This document shows positions 17,787-26,874 of a stretch of 64,000 bases of DNA, piece by piece; the first letter of the stretch is position 1, and the number at the start of each line of letters is the position of its first letter. The DNA is from DASUBN01 sp964584665. Its GTDB lineage: Bacteria > Pseudomonadota > Gammaproteobacteria > Natronospirales > REEB76. The position numbers and the translations under genes are program-made. Location of the stretch: assembly GCA_964584665.1 (NCBI GenBank), contig CAZPAO010000003.1:1-64000 (forward strand). The letters are read 5' to 3'. The notes under the pieces were generated by a model. That model was not told the DNA's origin. It saw nothing but the letters and a program-made list of their open reading frames with translations, and did not search any database.

Positions 17787-20237
17787 ATGCTGTACCGCCT
17801 CTCCGCCCTGCTCCTCGGCGCCCTCGCGGCGCTGCCGGCCCTGGCCGCCACCGACGGTCCCGCTGCCACCCAGGGCGTGACCTTAGAGCAGATCATGGCC
17901 GCCCGTGACTGGATCGGTAACCCGCCGGAGGACGGCTACTGGAGCTATGACAGCAAGAGCGTGCTGTTCCGCCAGAAGCGCGACGGCAGTCCCTTGCGGG
18001 ACCTCTACCAGGTGGACCTGGCCGGCGGCGCGCCGAAGAAGCTCGCCGACGCGGACCTGGCCGACGCTCCCGCGCCGGCCGGAGCCTACAACCGCGCCCG
18101 CACGCAACAGGTGTTCATCCGCGACAACAACGTGTTCGTGCGCACCCTCGCTTCCGGCGCGCTGCGCCAGCTCACGCGTGACAACACGCCCAAGAATGGC
18201 GAGGACTTCATGGCGGACGGCAACCGGGTGCAATGGCACCAGGGCAACGACGTCTATGTCTATGACCTGTTCAGCGGCCTCACGGCGCTCGCCGCCGACC
18301 TGCGCCTCTCCGACGACCCGTCCAAGCCGGCCACGCCGGACAACTACCTGCAGGCGGAACAGTCGCGCCTCTTCGATGCCCTGAGCACCCGTGCCGCCAA
18401 CAGGCAGGCGCAGCAGGAGCAGCAGGCGGCCCAGCAGGGAGCGGATGCGACCCGCGTGGGCGCGCCCTTCTACCTCGGCAAGGGCGTCGACGTGGTGGCC
18501 ACCGCGCTCTCCGCCAACGGCCGTTGGCTCGCGGTGGTGACCCAGCCCAAGGGCTTCGAGGCCGGCGACCCCGGCGTCATGCCGAACTACGTGACCGACA
18601 GCGGCTACGTGGAGACGAGCAAGGAGCACACCTATGTGGGCCTGAACCCGCCGGCGCCGCAGCAGGTGAAAGTGCTGGATCTCTCCAGCCACAGCGCCTT
18701 CGACCTCGACCTCTCGCAGCTGCCCGGCATCAAGGACGACCCGCTGGCGGCCTTCCGCAAGACCGCGTCCGACTGGAACAGCAAGCACGGCATCGCAGGC
18801 GATGCGCCCAAGGCGCCCGCCGTGCGTGAGGTCTCCGTGAACGGCTTCGCCTTCAGCGATGACGGCAACGGGCTGGCGGTGCAGTTCATAGCCAACGACT
18901 TCAAGGATCGCTGGCTCGCCACGGTGGACTTCGCCAAGAAGGCGCTCGTCACCCAGGAACGGCTCAGCAATCCGCGCTGGGTGAACTGGACCTTCAACGA
19001 CTTCGCGTGGATGCACGACAACCACAGCCTCTGGTACCTGTCCGAGGCGGACGGCTATTCGCACCTCTACATCAAGGACCTGAACGCCAAGGCCGCGCGC
19101 CAGCTCACCAAGGGCGAGTTCGAGGTCAACTCCGGTCTCTTCCTCAGCCACGACGATGCCTACTTCTACGTGAGCGCCAACAAGCCCGCGCCCGGCACCT
19201 GGGAGATCTACCGGGTGGAGGCCAAGAGCGGCGCCATCGAAGCGCTGACGAACCTCGGCGGTATCAACGGCGCCCAGCCGGCGATGCACGATGGCGAGAG
19301 CTTCCTGCTCTCACCCGACGAGAGCAAGCTCCTGGTCTACCACTCCAGCACCGACCGGCCGCCGGAGATCTGGTCGGTGGACGCGAAGCCCGCTGGCCGC
19401 GCGGTGCAGCTCACCCATACCATCTCCAGCGCCTTCAGCGGCATCGGCTGGGTACAGCCACAGATCGTGCAGGTGCCTTCCACGCACCAGGCGCGCCCGG
19501 TGTATGCCCGCCTCTACCTGCCGAAGGACTACTCCGCCTCCAAGCTCTACCCGGCGGTGGTGTTCGTCCACGGCGCCGGCTACCTGCAGGACGCCCACAG
19601 CGGCTGGTCCTACTACTTCCATGAGTTCATGTTCCAGACCTTCCTGACCCAACACGGCTACCTGGTGCTGGACATGGACTACCGCGGTTCCGCGGGCTAT
19701 GGCCGCGACTGGCGCACCGCCATCTACCGCAACATGGGTCACCCCGAGGTGGAGGACATCACCGACGGCGTGCACTGGCTTTCCCAGAACTACCATGCGG
19801 ACCCGAAGCGCATGGGCGTGTACGGCGGTTCCTACGGCGGCTTCATGACCTACATGATGATGTTCCGCGCACCGGACCTGTTCCAGGCGGGCGCGGCCCT
19901 CAGGCCGGTGGGCGACTGGGCCGACTACAACGACGGCTACACAGCCGCCATCCTCAACCGCCCCGACGTGGACCCGCAGGCCTACTACGACAGCTCGCCC
20001 ATCAACTATGCGGGCGCCCTCAAGGGCCACCTGCTGATCCTGCACGGCATGGAAGACGACAACGTGTTCTTCATCGACACGGTGCACATGGTGCAGAAGC
20101 TGCAGGAACTCAGGAACCCGAACTTCGACGTGATGTTCTATCCCACGGAGCACCATGACTTCCACGAACCGGCCAGCTGGCTGGATGAGTACCGCCGCAT
20201 CTGGCGGCAGTTCGACACCTACGTGGACCCGCGCTGA
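17787..20237 (+). CDS. Secreted S9 (DPP IV-like) serine peptidase
   Basis: An 816-residue exported peptidase. A signal peptide (about 1-21, ending LPALAA) leads into a beta-propeller region (about 60-560) and the C-terminal alpha/beta-hydrolase. Nucleophile Ser682 is in YGGSYGGFMTY, the acid is probably Asp757 in HGMEDDNVFF, and His lies in the HHDF motif near the end. DPP IV-like enzymes release dipeptides from N-termini; a prolyl preference is possible but not shown. Together with the M28, S53 and prolyl oligopeptidase genes it suggests protein or peptide scavenging. Confidence 0.92.
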   Translation: MLYRLSALLLGALAALPALAATDGPAATQGVTLEQIMAARDWIGNPPEDGYWSYDSKSVLFRQKRDGSPLRDLYQVDLAGGAPKKLADADLADAPAPAGAYNRARTQQVFIRDNNVFVRTLASGALRQLTRDNTPKNGEDFMADGNRVQWHQGNDVYVYDLFSGLTALAADLRLSDDPSKPATPDNYLQAEQSRLFDALSTRAANRQAQQEQQAAQQGADATRVGAPFYLGKGVDVVATALSANGRWLAVVTQPKGFEAGDPGVMPNYVTDSGYVETSKEHTYVGLNPPAPQQVKVLDLSSHSAFDLDLSQLPGIKDDPLAAFRKTASDWNSKHGIAGDAPKAPAVREVSVNGFAFSDDGNGLAVQFIANDFKDRWLATVDFAKKALVTQERLSNPRWVNWTFNDFAWMHDNHSLWYLSEADGYSHLYIKDLNAKAARQLTKGEFEVNSGLFLSHDDAYFYVSANKPAPGTWEIYRVEAKSGAIEALTNLGGINGAQPAMHDGESFLLSPDESKLLVYHSSTDRPPEIWSVDAKPAGRAVQLTHTISSAFSGIGWVQPQIVQVPSTHQARPVYARLYLPKDYSASKLYPAVVFVHGAGYLQDAHSGWSYYFHEFMFQTFLTQHGYLVLDMDYRGSAGYGRDWRTAIYRNMGHPEVEDITDGVHWLSQNYHADPKRMGVYGGSYGGFMTYMMMFRAPDLFQAGAALRPVGDWADYNDGYTAAILNRPDVDPQAYYDSSPINYAGALKGHLLILHGMEDDNVFFIDTVHMVQKLQELRNPNFDVMFYPTEHHDFHEPASWLDEYRRIWRQFDTYVDPR

Positions 20238-20257
20238 GCAAGCCGGGCCCGGCCTGA

Positions 20258-20263
20258 TAAGAT
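20258..20263 (+). promoter_or_regulatory. Candidate -10 box TAAGAT
   Basis: TAAGAT in the context GATAAGATGG, just before the terminator hairpin and 30 bases before the ATG at 20294. The same GATAAGATGG string occurs before the SerB-SerA gene (box at 30748-30753). No -35 partner is obvious. The call rests on the shared string and position only. Confidence 0.4.
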
Positions 20264-20265
20264 GG

Positions 20266-20285
20266 ACCCCGCCTCAAGGCGGGGT
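20266..20285 (+). terminator. Intrinsic terminator abutting the next start
   Basis: A perfect 8-bp stem ACCCCGCC/GGCGGGGT around TCAA, followed by TCGTTTTC. It ends only 8 bases before the ATG at 20294. It fits termination after the S9 gene, but also lies inside the start region of the next gene. Confidence 0.75.
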
Positions 20286-20293
20286 TCGTTTTC

Positions 20294-22447
20294 ATGGCAC
20301 CCAGGAATTTCACCGATCCGGATCAGTGCGCCGAGGCCATCATCGCCAAGGTGGGGCCGCGCCTGGTGGTGGGCGCGCCGCTCGGCATCGGCAAGCCCAA
20401 CCACCTCATCAACGCCCTGTTCCGCCGCGTGGCCCGTGACCCGAAGCTGCATCTCCGGCTGGTCACCGCGCTCTCACTCGAGCGTCCCGTGCCCAAGAGC
20501 GACCTGGAACGGCGCTTCCTCGTGCCCTTCACCGACCGGGTGTTCGGCGACTACCCGGAACTGGAATACATGCGGGCGCTGCGCACCCGCACGCTGCCGC
20601 CCAACGTGGAACTCTCAGAGTTCTACTTCAAGTCCGGCAGCATGCTGGGGGTGGACGCCGCGCAGCAGAACTACGTGAGCAGCAACTACACCCACGTGGC
20701 GCGCGACATGCTGGCGGCGGGCGCCAACGTGGTGCTGCAGGCCGTGGCCATGCTGCCCGGCCCGCGCTACAGCCTCTCCTCCAACCCGGACGTGACGCTC
20801 GACATCGCCCCTGGCCTGCGTGAGGCCGAACAGGCGGGCCGGCCCGTGGCCATCGCCGGCATGGTGAACCGCAAGCTCCCTTTCATGTTCGGGGCGGCGG
20901 AAGTGGCGCCGGACTTCTTCGACTTCGTGGTGGATTCCCCCGAGCTGGACCACCATCTCTTCGCCGTGCCCAACATGGCCATCGATCCCGCGGCGCACAT
21001 GGTCGGGCTCTATGCCAGCACGCTCGTCAAGGACGGCGGCACCATCCAGGTGGGCATCGGCTCCCTGGGGGATGCCTGCGTCTACGCGAGCCAGCTGCGC
21101 CACGGCCGGAACGCGGACTACCGGGATGCGCTGGAGAAGACCGGCGCGCTCGCGAAATGCGGGCCGCTCATCGAAAGGCTCGGCGGGCTGGAACCCTACA
21201 AGGAGGGCCTCTACGCCGGGAGTGAGATGTTCGGCGATGGCCTGCTGCATCTCTACGAAGCGGGCATCCTCAAGCGCCGCGTCTATGACCACGCCGGACT
21301 GCAGGCACTGCTCAACTCCGGTCGACTCTCCGAGAGCGTGGGGCCGGACACCCTCGGGACCTTGCGCGATGCGGAAGTCATCGGCACGAAGCTTTCGGCG
21401 GAGGACGTGGCCTTCCTGCAGCGCTTCGGCATCCTGCGCCCGGACGTCATCTACGCGGACGGCGCGCTCGCGCTGGAAGACGGCAGCCGAGTGCCCGCTG
21501 ACCTGGGTGACCGGGAGGCGCTGAGACGTATCAACGCAGGCGCGCTCTGTGCGCGCCTCAGGGGCGGCGTGCTGGTGCACAGCGCCTTCTTCCTGGGCAG
21601 CCAGTGGTTCTACGATGCGCTGCACGCTATGCCGGAACCGGAACGGCGCCTGTTCGCCATGGAGGCGGTGTCCGCCGTGAACGAACTCTTCAGTGACGTC
21701 GAGCTGGAGAAGCTGCAGCACCGCCATGCCCGTTTCCTGAACATCTGCATGAAGATGACGCTGCTCGGCTCCGCCGTCTCGGACTCACTCGATGACGGGC
21801 GGGTGGTGAGCGGGGTCGGCGGCCAGTACAACTTCGTGGCGATGGCCCATGCCCTGAAGCAAGCCCGCTCGGTGCTGATGCTGCGCAGCACTCACAGGAG
21901 CCATGGCAAGCTCGAATCCAACATCGTCTGGGAGTACGCCCACTCCACCATCTCCCGTCACCTGCGTGACGTGGTGGTCACGGAATACGGCATCGCCGAC
22001 CTGCGCGGCAAGACCGACAAGGAGGTCATCGCCGCCATGCTGAACGTGGCGGACTCGCGCTTCCAGGAGCACCTGATGGCGGAGGCGAAACGCGCCGGCA
22101 AGCTGCCGCAGGACCACGCCATCCCCGAAGCCTTCCGCCACAACACCCCGGAGCGGCTGCAGGCGGACCTCAAGCCCTTCCGCGCCGCAGGGCTGTTCCC
22201 GGACTTCCCTTTCGGCAGCGACTTCACGCCGGAGGAACTGGCGCTCGGCAAGGCCTTGAAGCGCCTGCAGGCCCAGAGCGGCAGCCTCATGGGCAAGCTC
22301 GAGCTGGGGCTCTCCTTGCTGCGGGCACCCTCGCCCGCGGCCGCACCCTATCTCGCGCGCATGGGGCTGGGGAGTCCGGCGACGCTGAAGCAGGCCGTCT
22401 TCGCCCGGCTGGTGGCCGGCGCTCTCAAAACAAGCGGGGCGCCGTAG
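20294..22447 (+). CDS. Acetyl-CoA hydrolase/transferase family protein
   Basis: A 717-residue protein with acetyl-CoA hydrolase/CoA-transferase features: an N-terminal PLGIGKPNHLINAL region and, in the C-terminal half, GVGGQYNFVAMA and VVTEYGIADLRGKTDKE, which are typical of the AcetylCoA_hydro C-terminal domain. It probably moves or hydrolyses CoA from short acyl-CoA. It is longer than the usual 430-500 residue enzymes because of an insert between the two halves and a C-terminal extension after residue 600. No Shine-Dalgarno is visible: a terminator-like hairpin fills the region up to 8 bases before the start. Confidence 0.83.
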   Translation: MAPRNFTDPDQCAEAIIAKVGPRLVVGAPLGIGKPNHLINALFRRVARDPKLHLRLVTALSLERPVPKSDLERRFLVPFTDRVFGDYPELEYMRALRTRTLPPNVELSEFYFKSGSMLGVDAAQQNYVSSNYTHVARDMLAAGANVVLQAVAMLPGPRYSLSSNPDVTLDIAPGLREAEQAGRPVAIAGMVNRKLPFMFGAAEVAPDFFDFVVDSPELDHHLFAVPNMAIDPAAHMVGLYASTLVKDGGTIQVGIGSLGDACVYASQLRHGRNADYRDALEKTGALAKCGPLIERLGGLEPYKEGLYAGSEMFGDGLLHLYEAGILKRRVYDHAGLQALLNSGRLSESVGPDTLGTLRDAEVIGTKLSAEDVAFLQRFGILRPDVIYADGALALEDGSRVPADLGDREALRRINAGALCARLRGGVLVHSAFFLGSQWFYDALHAMPEPERRLFAMEAVSAVNELFSDVELEKLQHRHARFLNICMKMTLLGSAVSDSLDDGRVVSGVGGQYNFVAMAHALKQARSVLMLRSTHRSHGKLESNIVWEYAHSTISRHLRDVVVTEYGIADLRGKTDKEVIAAMLNVADSRFQEHLMAEAKRAGKLPQDHAIPEAFRHNTPERLQADLKPFRAAGLFPDFPFGSDFTPEELALGKALKRLQAQSGSLMGKLELGLSLLRAPSPAAAPYLARMGLGSPATLKQAVFARLVAGALKTSGAP

Positions 22448-22455
22448 CGCCCCGC
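22434..22455 (-). terminator. Terminator for the FG-GAP gene (minus strand)
   Basis: A perfect 9-bp stem GCGGGGCGC/GCGCCCCGC around CGTA. Read on the minus strand it is followed by TTGTTTTGAG, a good intrinsic terminator for the FG-GAP gene. It overlaps the stop codon of the convergent acetyl-CoA hydrolase-type gene. Confidence 0.75.
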
Positions 22456-22479
22456 TCATGATCCCAAGTGGCTTGCGTA

Positions 22480-25080
22480 TCAGTCCCGACGGCGGCGCAA
22501 CCACAGACCCAGCAGCAACGGCAGCAGCGGCAGGGCGAAACCACCCAGGAATCCGCCGTTACCGCCCGAAGACGAGGTGGTATTGGCCGCCACGGTGACG
22601 GGGATGGTGCTGATGTTGGAGAGTTTCACGCCATCGCTGGCTTGGAACTCGAAACTATCGTGTCCGACGAAACCGGTGTTCGCCAAGTAGACGAAACCGC
22701 CGTCGGGACTCGATGCCACGACACCGCCGCTCGGGGGTGACACCACGCCGAAGCTGAGGGCGTCGTTGTCCTTGTCGAGGCCGTTCAGGATCCCGGGCAC
22801 GGGCGTATTCCCGTTGGGCACGAAGAAGGGCGCCCCTTTCACGGTGGGCGCCGTATCGTCCGCCACCACTCCGCGCACCTGCTTGAGGATGTTGAGATTG
22901 TCGCTGCCGCCGTTGACCACTGCCAGGTCCGGCTGGCCGTCCTCGTCGAAGTCACCCACGGTCAGGCCACGCGGATCGATCTCCACCGGATAGGGGTTGC
23001 CGATGAAGGCGCCCTTGCCGTTGCCGAGCATGACGCCGATGCTGCTGCTGCCCACGCAGGTGACCGTGAGGTCGAGGTTGCCATCGGCGTTCAGGTCGGC
23101 GAATGCCATGTCGGTGGGGCTGGTGCAGGTGGAGAAGTCCACGGGCGCCGGACTGAACAGGCCCTTGGGCTGGCCCAGGAACACCGCTATCTGGCTGTTG
23201 CTGTAGTCAGTGATGACGATGTCGAGCCGGTTGTCGTGCCTCAGGTCCGCGAGCGCCACGCGCACACCGATGGCGGGATAGACCTCGTCGCTTGTGCCAT
23301 CGTCGTTAAGGACTATTGTCTTGAGGCCGCCGGCGCCGTCGTTGTACAGCACCGCGACGTTGCCCCCCACCGTCACCACGTCGGGCATGCCGTCGCGGTC
23401 CACATCGCCCGCGGCCAGGGCATTGATCTGGCTGCCGGCCGGATAGGCCTTGCCCGCCAGGAAGCCGCCGGCGCCGTCGCCGCGCAGGATGCTGACGGTG
23501 TTGACCACCGAGTTCGCCACCACCAGGTCGGGCTTGCCGTCCTGGTCCATGTCCGCGATGGCGAGGTCGACTGGATTGGCGCCCGCGGGGAAGCTGCGCG
23601 CCGATTGGAAGGTGCCGTCGCCGTTACCGAGCAGCACGCTCACGGTCGCATCGCCGTTGTTGACGGTCACCGCATCCAGCTTGCCATCGCCATCCAGGTC
23701 CGCGAGCAGGACCCGTTGCGGGTGGCTGCCCACCCCGTAGGTCTGCAAGGGGCCGAAGGTGCCGTTGCCCACGCCGAGCCGCACGCCCAGCGTGCCGTCG
23801 GCGGAATCGATCTCCACCAGGTCGGCATGGCCGTCCCCGTTCAGGTCGCCGTTGGCGACATCGCTCGGTATGTGGCCGGTGGCATAGGAATTCGGCAGAT
23901 GGAAACCGCCGCTTCCGTCATTGTAGAGCACCTGTATGAAACCGGCGCTGGAGTTGACCGCTGCGATGTCCGGCTTGCCATCTCCGTCGATGTCGGTGGC
24001 GACGAATGCCTGCACTCCCAGCCCGCTGTTGATGCCCGATGCCGGATAGTCCTGGGGCTTGCCGAAACCGCCGTGGCCATCGCCGAAGCGCACCCGCAGG
24101 GTCGCATTGGTGAAGCTGCCCATGATGAGGTCGAGGTTGCCGTCGCCATCCACGTCGGCGGCCTGGAGATAGCGCACGACTAGGCCCGAGAGGATCGATA
24201 CCGGCGCGCGGAAGGTGCCGTCGCCCTTGCCCCGGAGGTAGACCACCGTCTCGCCGTTGATGTCCGTGGTGGTGCTCACCACATCCACGTTGCCGTCATG
24301 GTCGAAATCACCCACGACCAGCATCTGCAGCGTGGTGGTCGCCGGGACCGCGCCGAAGGCAGTCAGGGTCTCGGGTTTAAAGGTACCGTCGCCGTTGCCG
24401 AGCAGGACCCCGAGCGTGGCGTCGGAGCTGTTGCTGACCAGGATGTCGGGCTTGCCGTCCCCGTTGAGGTCCGCCACGGCCACGAAAGTCGGACCGGCGC
24501 CGACCGGGATGGTGGTGGCGGCACGGAAGGTGCCGTCGCCCTTGCCGCTCAACACGCTCACGGTGCCATCGGCGAAGTTGGCGGTGATGAGGTCGAGCTT
24601 CCCATCCCCCGCGAGGTCAGCCACCGCGATGGACTCCGGCGCGCCGCCCACCGTGTACTGGGGAGCCGCCGTCCCCTTGCCCGCCGGGCTCAAAGCCACG
24701 AAGGTGCCGTCGCCGTTGCCCAGCAGCACGCTCACGGTGCCGGAGGTGCTGTTGGCGACAGCGATGTCCAGTTTGCCATCGCGGTTGAAATCGCCCGCCA
24801 CCAGCGCCACGGGCAGTGCGCCCGCCTGGTAGTAAGCCTTGGGCAAGCGGAGATGTCCGGGATGAGGGCGGTTGAGCAGCACCGCCACGGTCCCATCCAG
24901 CCCGACCTCGGCCAGATCCGTGTTGCCATCGCCGTTGAAATCCGCCGCCACCACCGCAGCCGGGCTGTTGGCGGCCGATGCGAACTGGATGGGGTACAAA
25001 CCCTGGGCGGAGACCAGGCCGCAATAGGCGAGGGCTGCCAGCCCGACGGCATAGCCGGGCAAGTGTCGTCTGCTGTGCAT
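22480..25080 (-). CDS. FG-GAP/VCBS repeat surface protein with GlyGly-CTERM tail
   Basis: A large exported protein of 866 residues from the ATG at 25080, chosen because AGGA lies 5 bases upstream; an in-frame ATG at 25092 has no such site. A signal peptide precedes about 14 repeats with a D-x-[DN]-x-D-G-x-x-D calcium loop (for example DFNGDGNTD, DLNGDGKPD, DFDEDGQPD), consistent with two seven-bladed propellers. A cadherin/Ig-like domain (VGHDSFEFQASDG) follows. The C-terminus is a GG-rich linker, a hydrophobic run and RRRRD, the GlyGly-CTERM layout processed by rhombosortase and linked to type II secretion. The ligand is unknown; adhesion or matrix roles are possible. Confidence 0.87.
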   Translation of the reverse strand: MHSRRHLPGYAVGLAALAYCGLVSAQGLYPIQFASAANSPAAVVAADFNGDGNTDLAEVGLDGTVAVLLNRPHPGHLRLPKAYYQAGALPVALVAGDFNRDGKLDIAVANSTSGTVSVLLGNGDGTFVALSPAGKGTAAPQYTVGGAPESIAVADLAGDGKLDLITANFADGTVSVLSGKGDGTFRAATTIPVGAGPTFVAVADLNGDGKPDILVSNSSDATLGVLLGNGDGTFKPETLTAFGAVPATTTLQMLVVGDFDHDGNVDVVSTTTDINGETVVYLRGKGDGTFRAPVSILSGLVVRYLQAADVDGDGNLDLIMGSFTNATLRVRFGDGHGGFGKPQDYPASGINSGLGVQAFVATDIDGDGKPDIAAVNSSAGFIQVLYNDGSGGFHLPNSYATGHIPSDVANGDLNGDGHADLVEIDSADGTLGVRLGVGNGTFGPLQTYGVGSHPQRVLLADLDGDGKLDAVTVNNGDATVSVLLGNGDGTFQSARSFPAGANPVDLAIADMDQDGKPDLVVANSVVNTVSILRGDGAGGFLAGKAYPAGSQINALAAGDVDRDGMPDVVTVGGNVAVLYNDGAGGLKTIVLNDDGTSDEVYPAIGVRVALADLRHDNRLDIVITDYSNSQIAVFLGQPKGLFSPAPVDFSTCTSPTDMAFADLNADGNLDLTVTCVGSSSIGVMLGNGKGAFIGNPYPVEIDPRGLTVGDFDEDGQPDLAVVNGGSDNLNILKQVRGVVADDTAPTVKGAPFFVPNGNTPVPGILNGLDKDNDALSFGVVSPPSGGVVASSPDGGFVYLANTGFVGHDSFEFQASDGVKLSNISTIPVTVAANTTSSSGGNGGFLGGFALPLLPLLLGLWLRRRRD

Positions 25081-25166
25081 GCTGTTCCTCAAAAAGACCG
25101 GGCGCTATAGATCTGAAAGCTCAGGCCCGACCGGCAGTGTGATGGGCGGGGTCCCTAGACGTGGTC

Positions 25167-25172
25167 ATTATA
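25167..25172 (-). promoter_or_regulatory. Candidate -10 box for the FG-GAP gene
   Basis: On the minus strand this reads TATAAT, a consensus -10, about 87 bases upstream of the chosen start. No convincing -35 is seen at the right distance. Beside it lies an imperfect GC-rich inverted repeat (about 25179-25200) that may terminate the upstream M28 transcript. Confidence 0.45.
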
Positions 25173-25239
25173 CCCACAAGCCCCGGCGGAACCGGCGGGG
25201 CCATCCGGGAGAGAACGCTTGCCGGCCTGTCCGGATGAC

Positions 25240-26646
25240 TCAGCCGCCGGTCGCGGGGGCGGGGGCCGGGATGAAAGCGCCGGCCGGGCCGGGGAACACC
25301 ACCGGGCTCTCGAAACCATCGGCCGAGATCGCCGCCACGCCGAAGAACCAGTCGTCGATGCTCACGTCCTTCAGCAGATAGTGCTGCACCGGACCGACGT
25401 AACGGCCCTGGCTCCAGCGGGGGTCGGTGGTGGCGCGCCAATACAACCGGTAGCCGGCGGCGCCAGGCACCGGCTTCCAGTCGAACACCGTATCGGTGCC
25501 GCCGGAGAGGCCCGGCGCCGGATCCGAGGCGATGGCCACGCCCTGGGGCGGGGCCGGAGCCCATGCCATTGCCGCGAGCGCGATGGCGTTGGTGGCCGCC
25601 ACCTTGGCGAGATAGGGGAAATCCACCCCCGAGAGCACGTCGCCGTAGTGCACGCCGCCTTCGGTACGCACGTCCTGGTGCTGGTGCGTGAAGTCCTCGT
25701 GGGACTCGGTCAGCCGTACCGCCGGGAAACCGAGCGCATTGAAGGCCGTGTGGTCGCCGCCCCGCCCGTAGCGGTCGGTGCGGTAGACCAGCATCACGCG
25801 CCAGTTGGGGATGTAGGTCTCACCGAGCTGCTGCACGTAGCGCGCGATGTTGCGCGAGGGTGAATCGATCTCGCCGCCGTGGTAACGGCGGTCGTTGGCT
25901 TCCTTGGATGTCTCCAGCGCGCGGGTCCCTTCCGAGAACACGCGCACCAGGGTGTCGTCGGACACGCCGTTCTGGCCGTGGCTGTTGCCGACGATGTCGT
26001 CATTGAGATCGGCCTCCACGTCCCAGTGGTGATCCGCCGCATACTGCGCGATGACCTTGCCGCCGAAGAGGCCCTGCTCCTCTCCGCTGTCCACCGAATA
26101 GACGATGGTGGCGGCGAACTTGTACTTGGAGAGCACCCGCGCGGTCTCCAGCACCGCAGCCACGCCGGAACCGTCGTCGTCCGCGCCCGGGGCGTCGGAC
26201 TTCGCATCCATGACGTCACGCACGCGTGAATCGATGTGCGCCGTCATCACCACCACACGGCCGGGGTCCGAGGCGCCCTTCTGGATGGCCACCACGTCCA
26301 TCACCTCGGCGCCCTCCTTGGGCATGCGCTCGCCGGAGAACACCTGGGAGGGCGTGATCACCTCGAGGCAACCGCCGCAGTCCTTGGAGAGTTGCTGGAA
26401 ACGGCCCTGCACCCAGCGGCGCGCGGCGCCGATGCCGCGCTTGTCGGATTTCGTGTCCGAGAGCGTGTGGCGCGTGCCGAAGCCCACCAGGGTGGTGAGG
26501 GTGGCCTGGAGTTGCGCCGGATCCATGGCCTGGGCGATCTCGCCCAGCACTGGATGTTCCTGCGGCGGCACCGGCGGCATGTCTCCGGCAAAGGCCGGGG
26601 CGGCAAGGGCGAAGGCGAACAGCATCGGTAGCGGGCGCAGGGACAT
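25240..26646 (-). CDS. Secreted M28 family metallopeptidase with Fn3-like C-terminus
   Basis: A 468-residue exported zinc peptidase. The ATG at 26646 gives a proper signal peptide (MSLRPLPMLFAFALAAPAFA) and has a GGGAG upstream; an in-frame start 84 bases earlier would bury it. Metal and catalytic residues are in MTAHIDS, ADDDGSGVAA, DSGEEQGLFG, LNDDIVGN and the late ESHEDF. After the catalytic domain a fibronectin III-like module (about 365-465, with GYRLYWRATTD) is likely to be extracellular. It is separated from the FG-GAP gene by about 160 bases and reads in the same direction. Confidence 0.88.
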   Translation of the reverse strand: MSLRPLPMLFAFALAAPAFAGDMPPVPPQEHPVLGEIAQAMDPAQLQATLTTLVGFGTRHTLSDTKSDKRGIGAARRWVQGRFQQLSKDCGGCLEVITPSQVFSGERMPKEGAEVMDVVAIQKGASDPGRVVVMTAHIDSRVRDVMDAKSDAPGADDDGSGVAAVLETARVLSKYKFAATIVYSVDSGEEQGLFGGKVIAQYAADHHWDVEADLNDDIVGNSHGQNGVSDDTLVRVFSEGTRALETSKEANDRRYHGGEIDSPSRNIARYVQQLGETYIPNWRVMLVYRTDRYGRGGDHTAFNALGFPAVRLTESHEDFTHQHQDVRTEGGVHYGDVLSGVDFPYLAKVAATNAIALAAMAWAPAPPQGVAIASDPAPGLSGGTDTVFDWKPVPGAAGYRLYWRATTDPRWSQGRYVGPVQHYLLKDVSIDDWFFGVAAISADGFESPVVFPGPAGAFIPAPAPATGG

Positions 26647-26779
26647 GGGGGATACTCCCGATAGGCGGCTTCGTGACCGGCCGCTATTCTGTGGCGCAGC
26701 AGGCAGCCAAGGGAATAGCCGCACCACCATATATATGTTTCTTACTGTATCCGGCCCACAGCCATTCCGGCCTTCGCGC

Positions 26780-26785
26780 TATAAA
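26780..26785 (+). promoter_or_regulatory. Candidate -10 box TATAAA
   Basis: TATAAA in CGCTATAAATAG, 90 bases before the lipoprotein ATG at 26875, inside the AT-richer part of the divergent intergenic region (26647-26874), which also holds CATATATATG at about 26728. No strong -35 partner was identified. Confidence 0.4.
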
Positions 26786-26874
26786 TAGTCTGTCGTCCTG
26801 TACACCCCGCCGCCCCTGCCGCGCTTACCGCCCAGGCCGGAAAGCGGCCCTCTCCCCAACATTAAGGCCACGCC

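Noticed and set aside
17883..19289. A 468-codon minus-strand frame opposite the S9 peptidase
   Set aside because: No recognisable domain and typical antisense composition.
22700..25000. Tandem repeats in the FG-GAP gene
   Set aside because: Protein-level calcium-loop repeats with diverged DNA; not a satellite or CRISPR.
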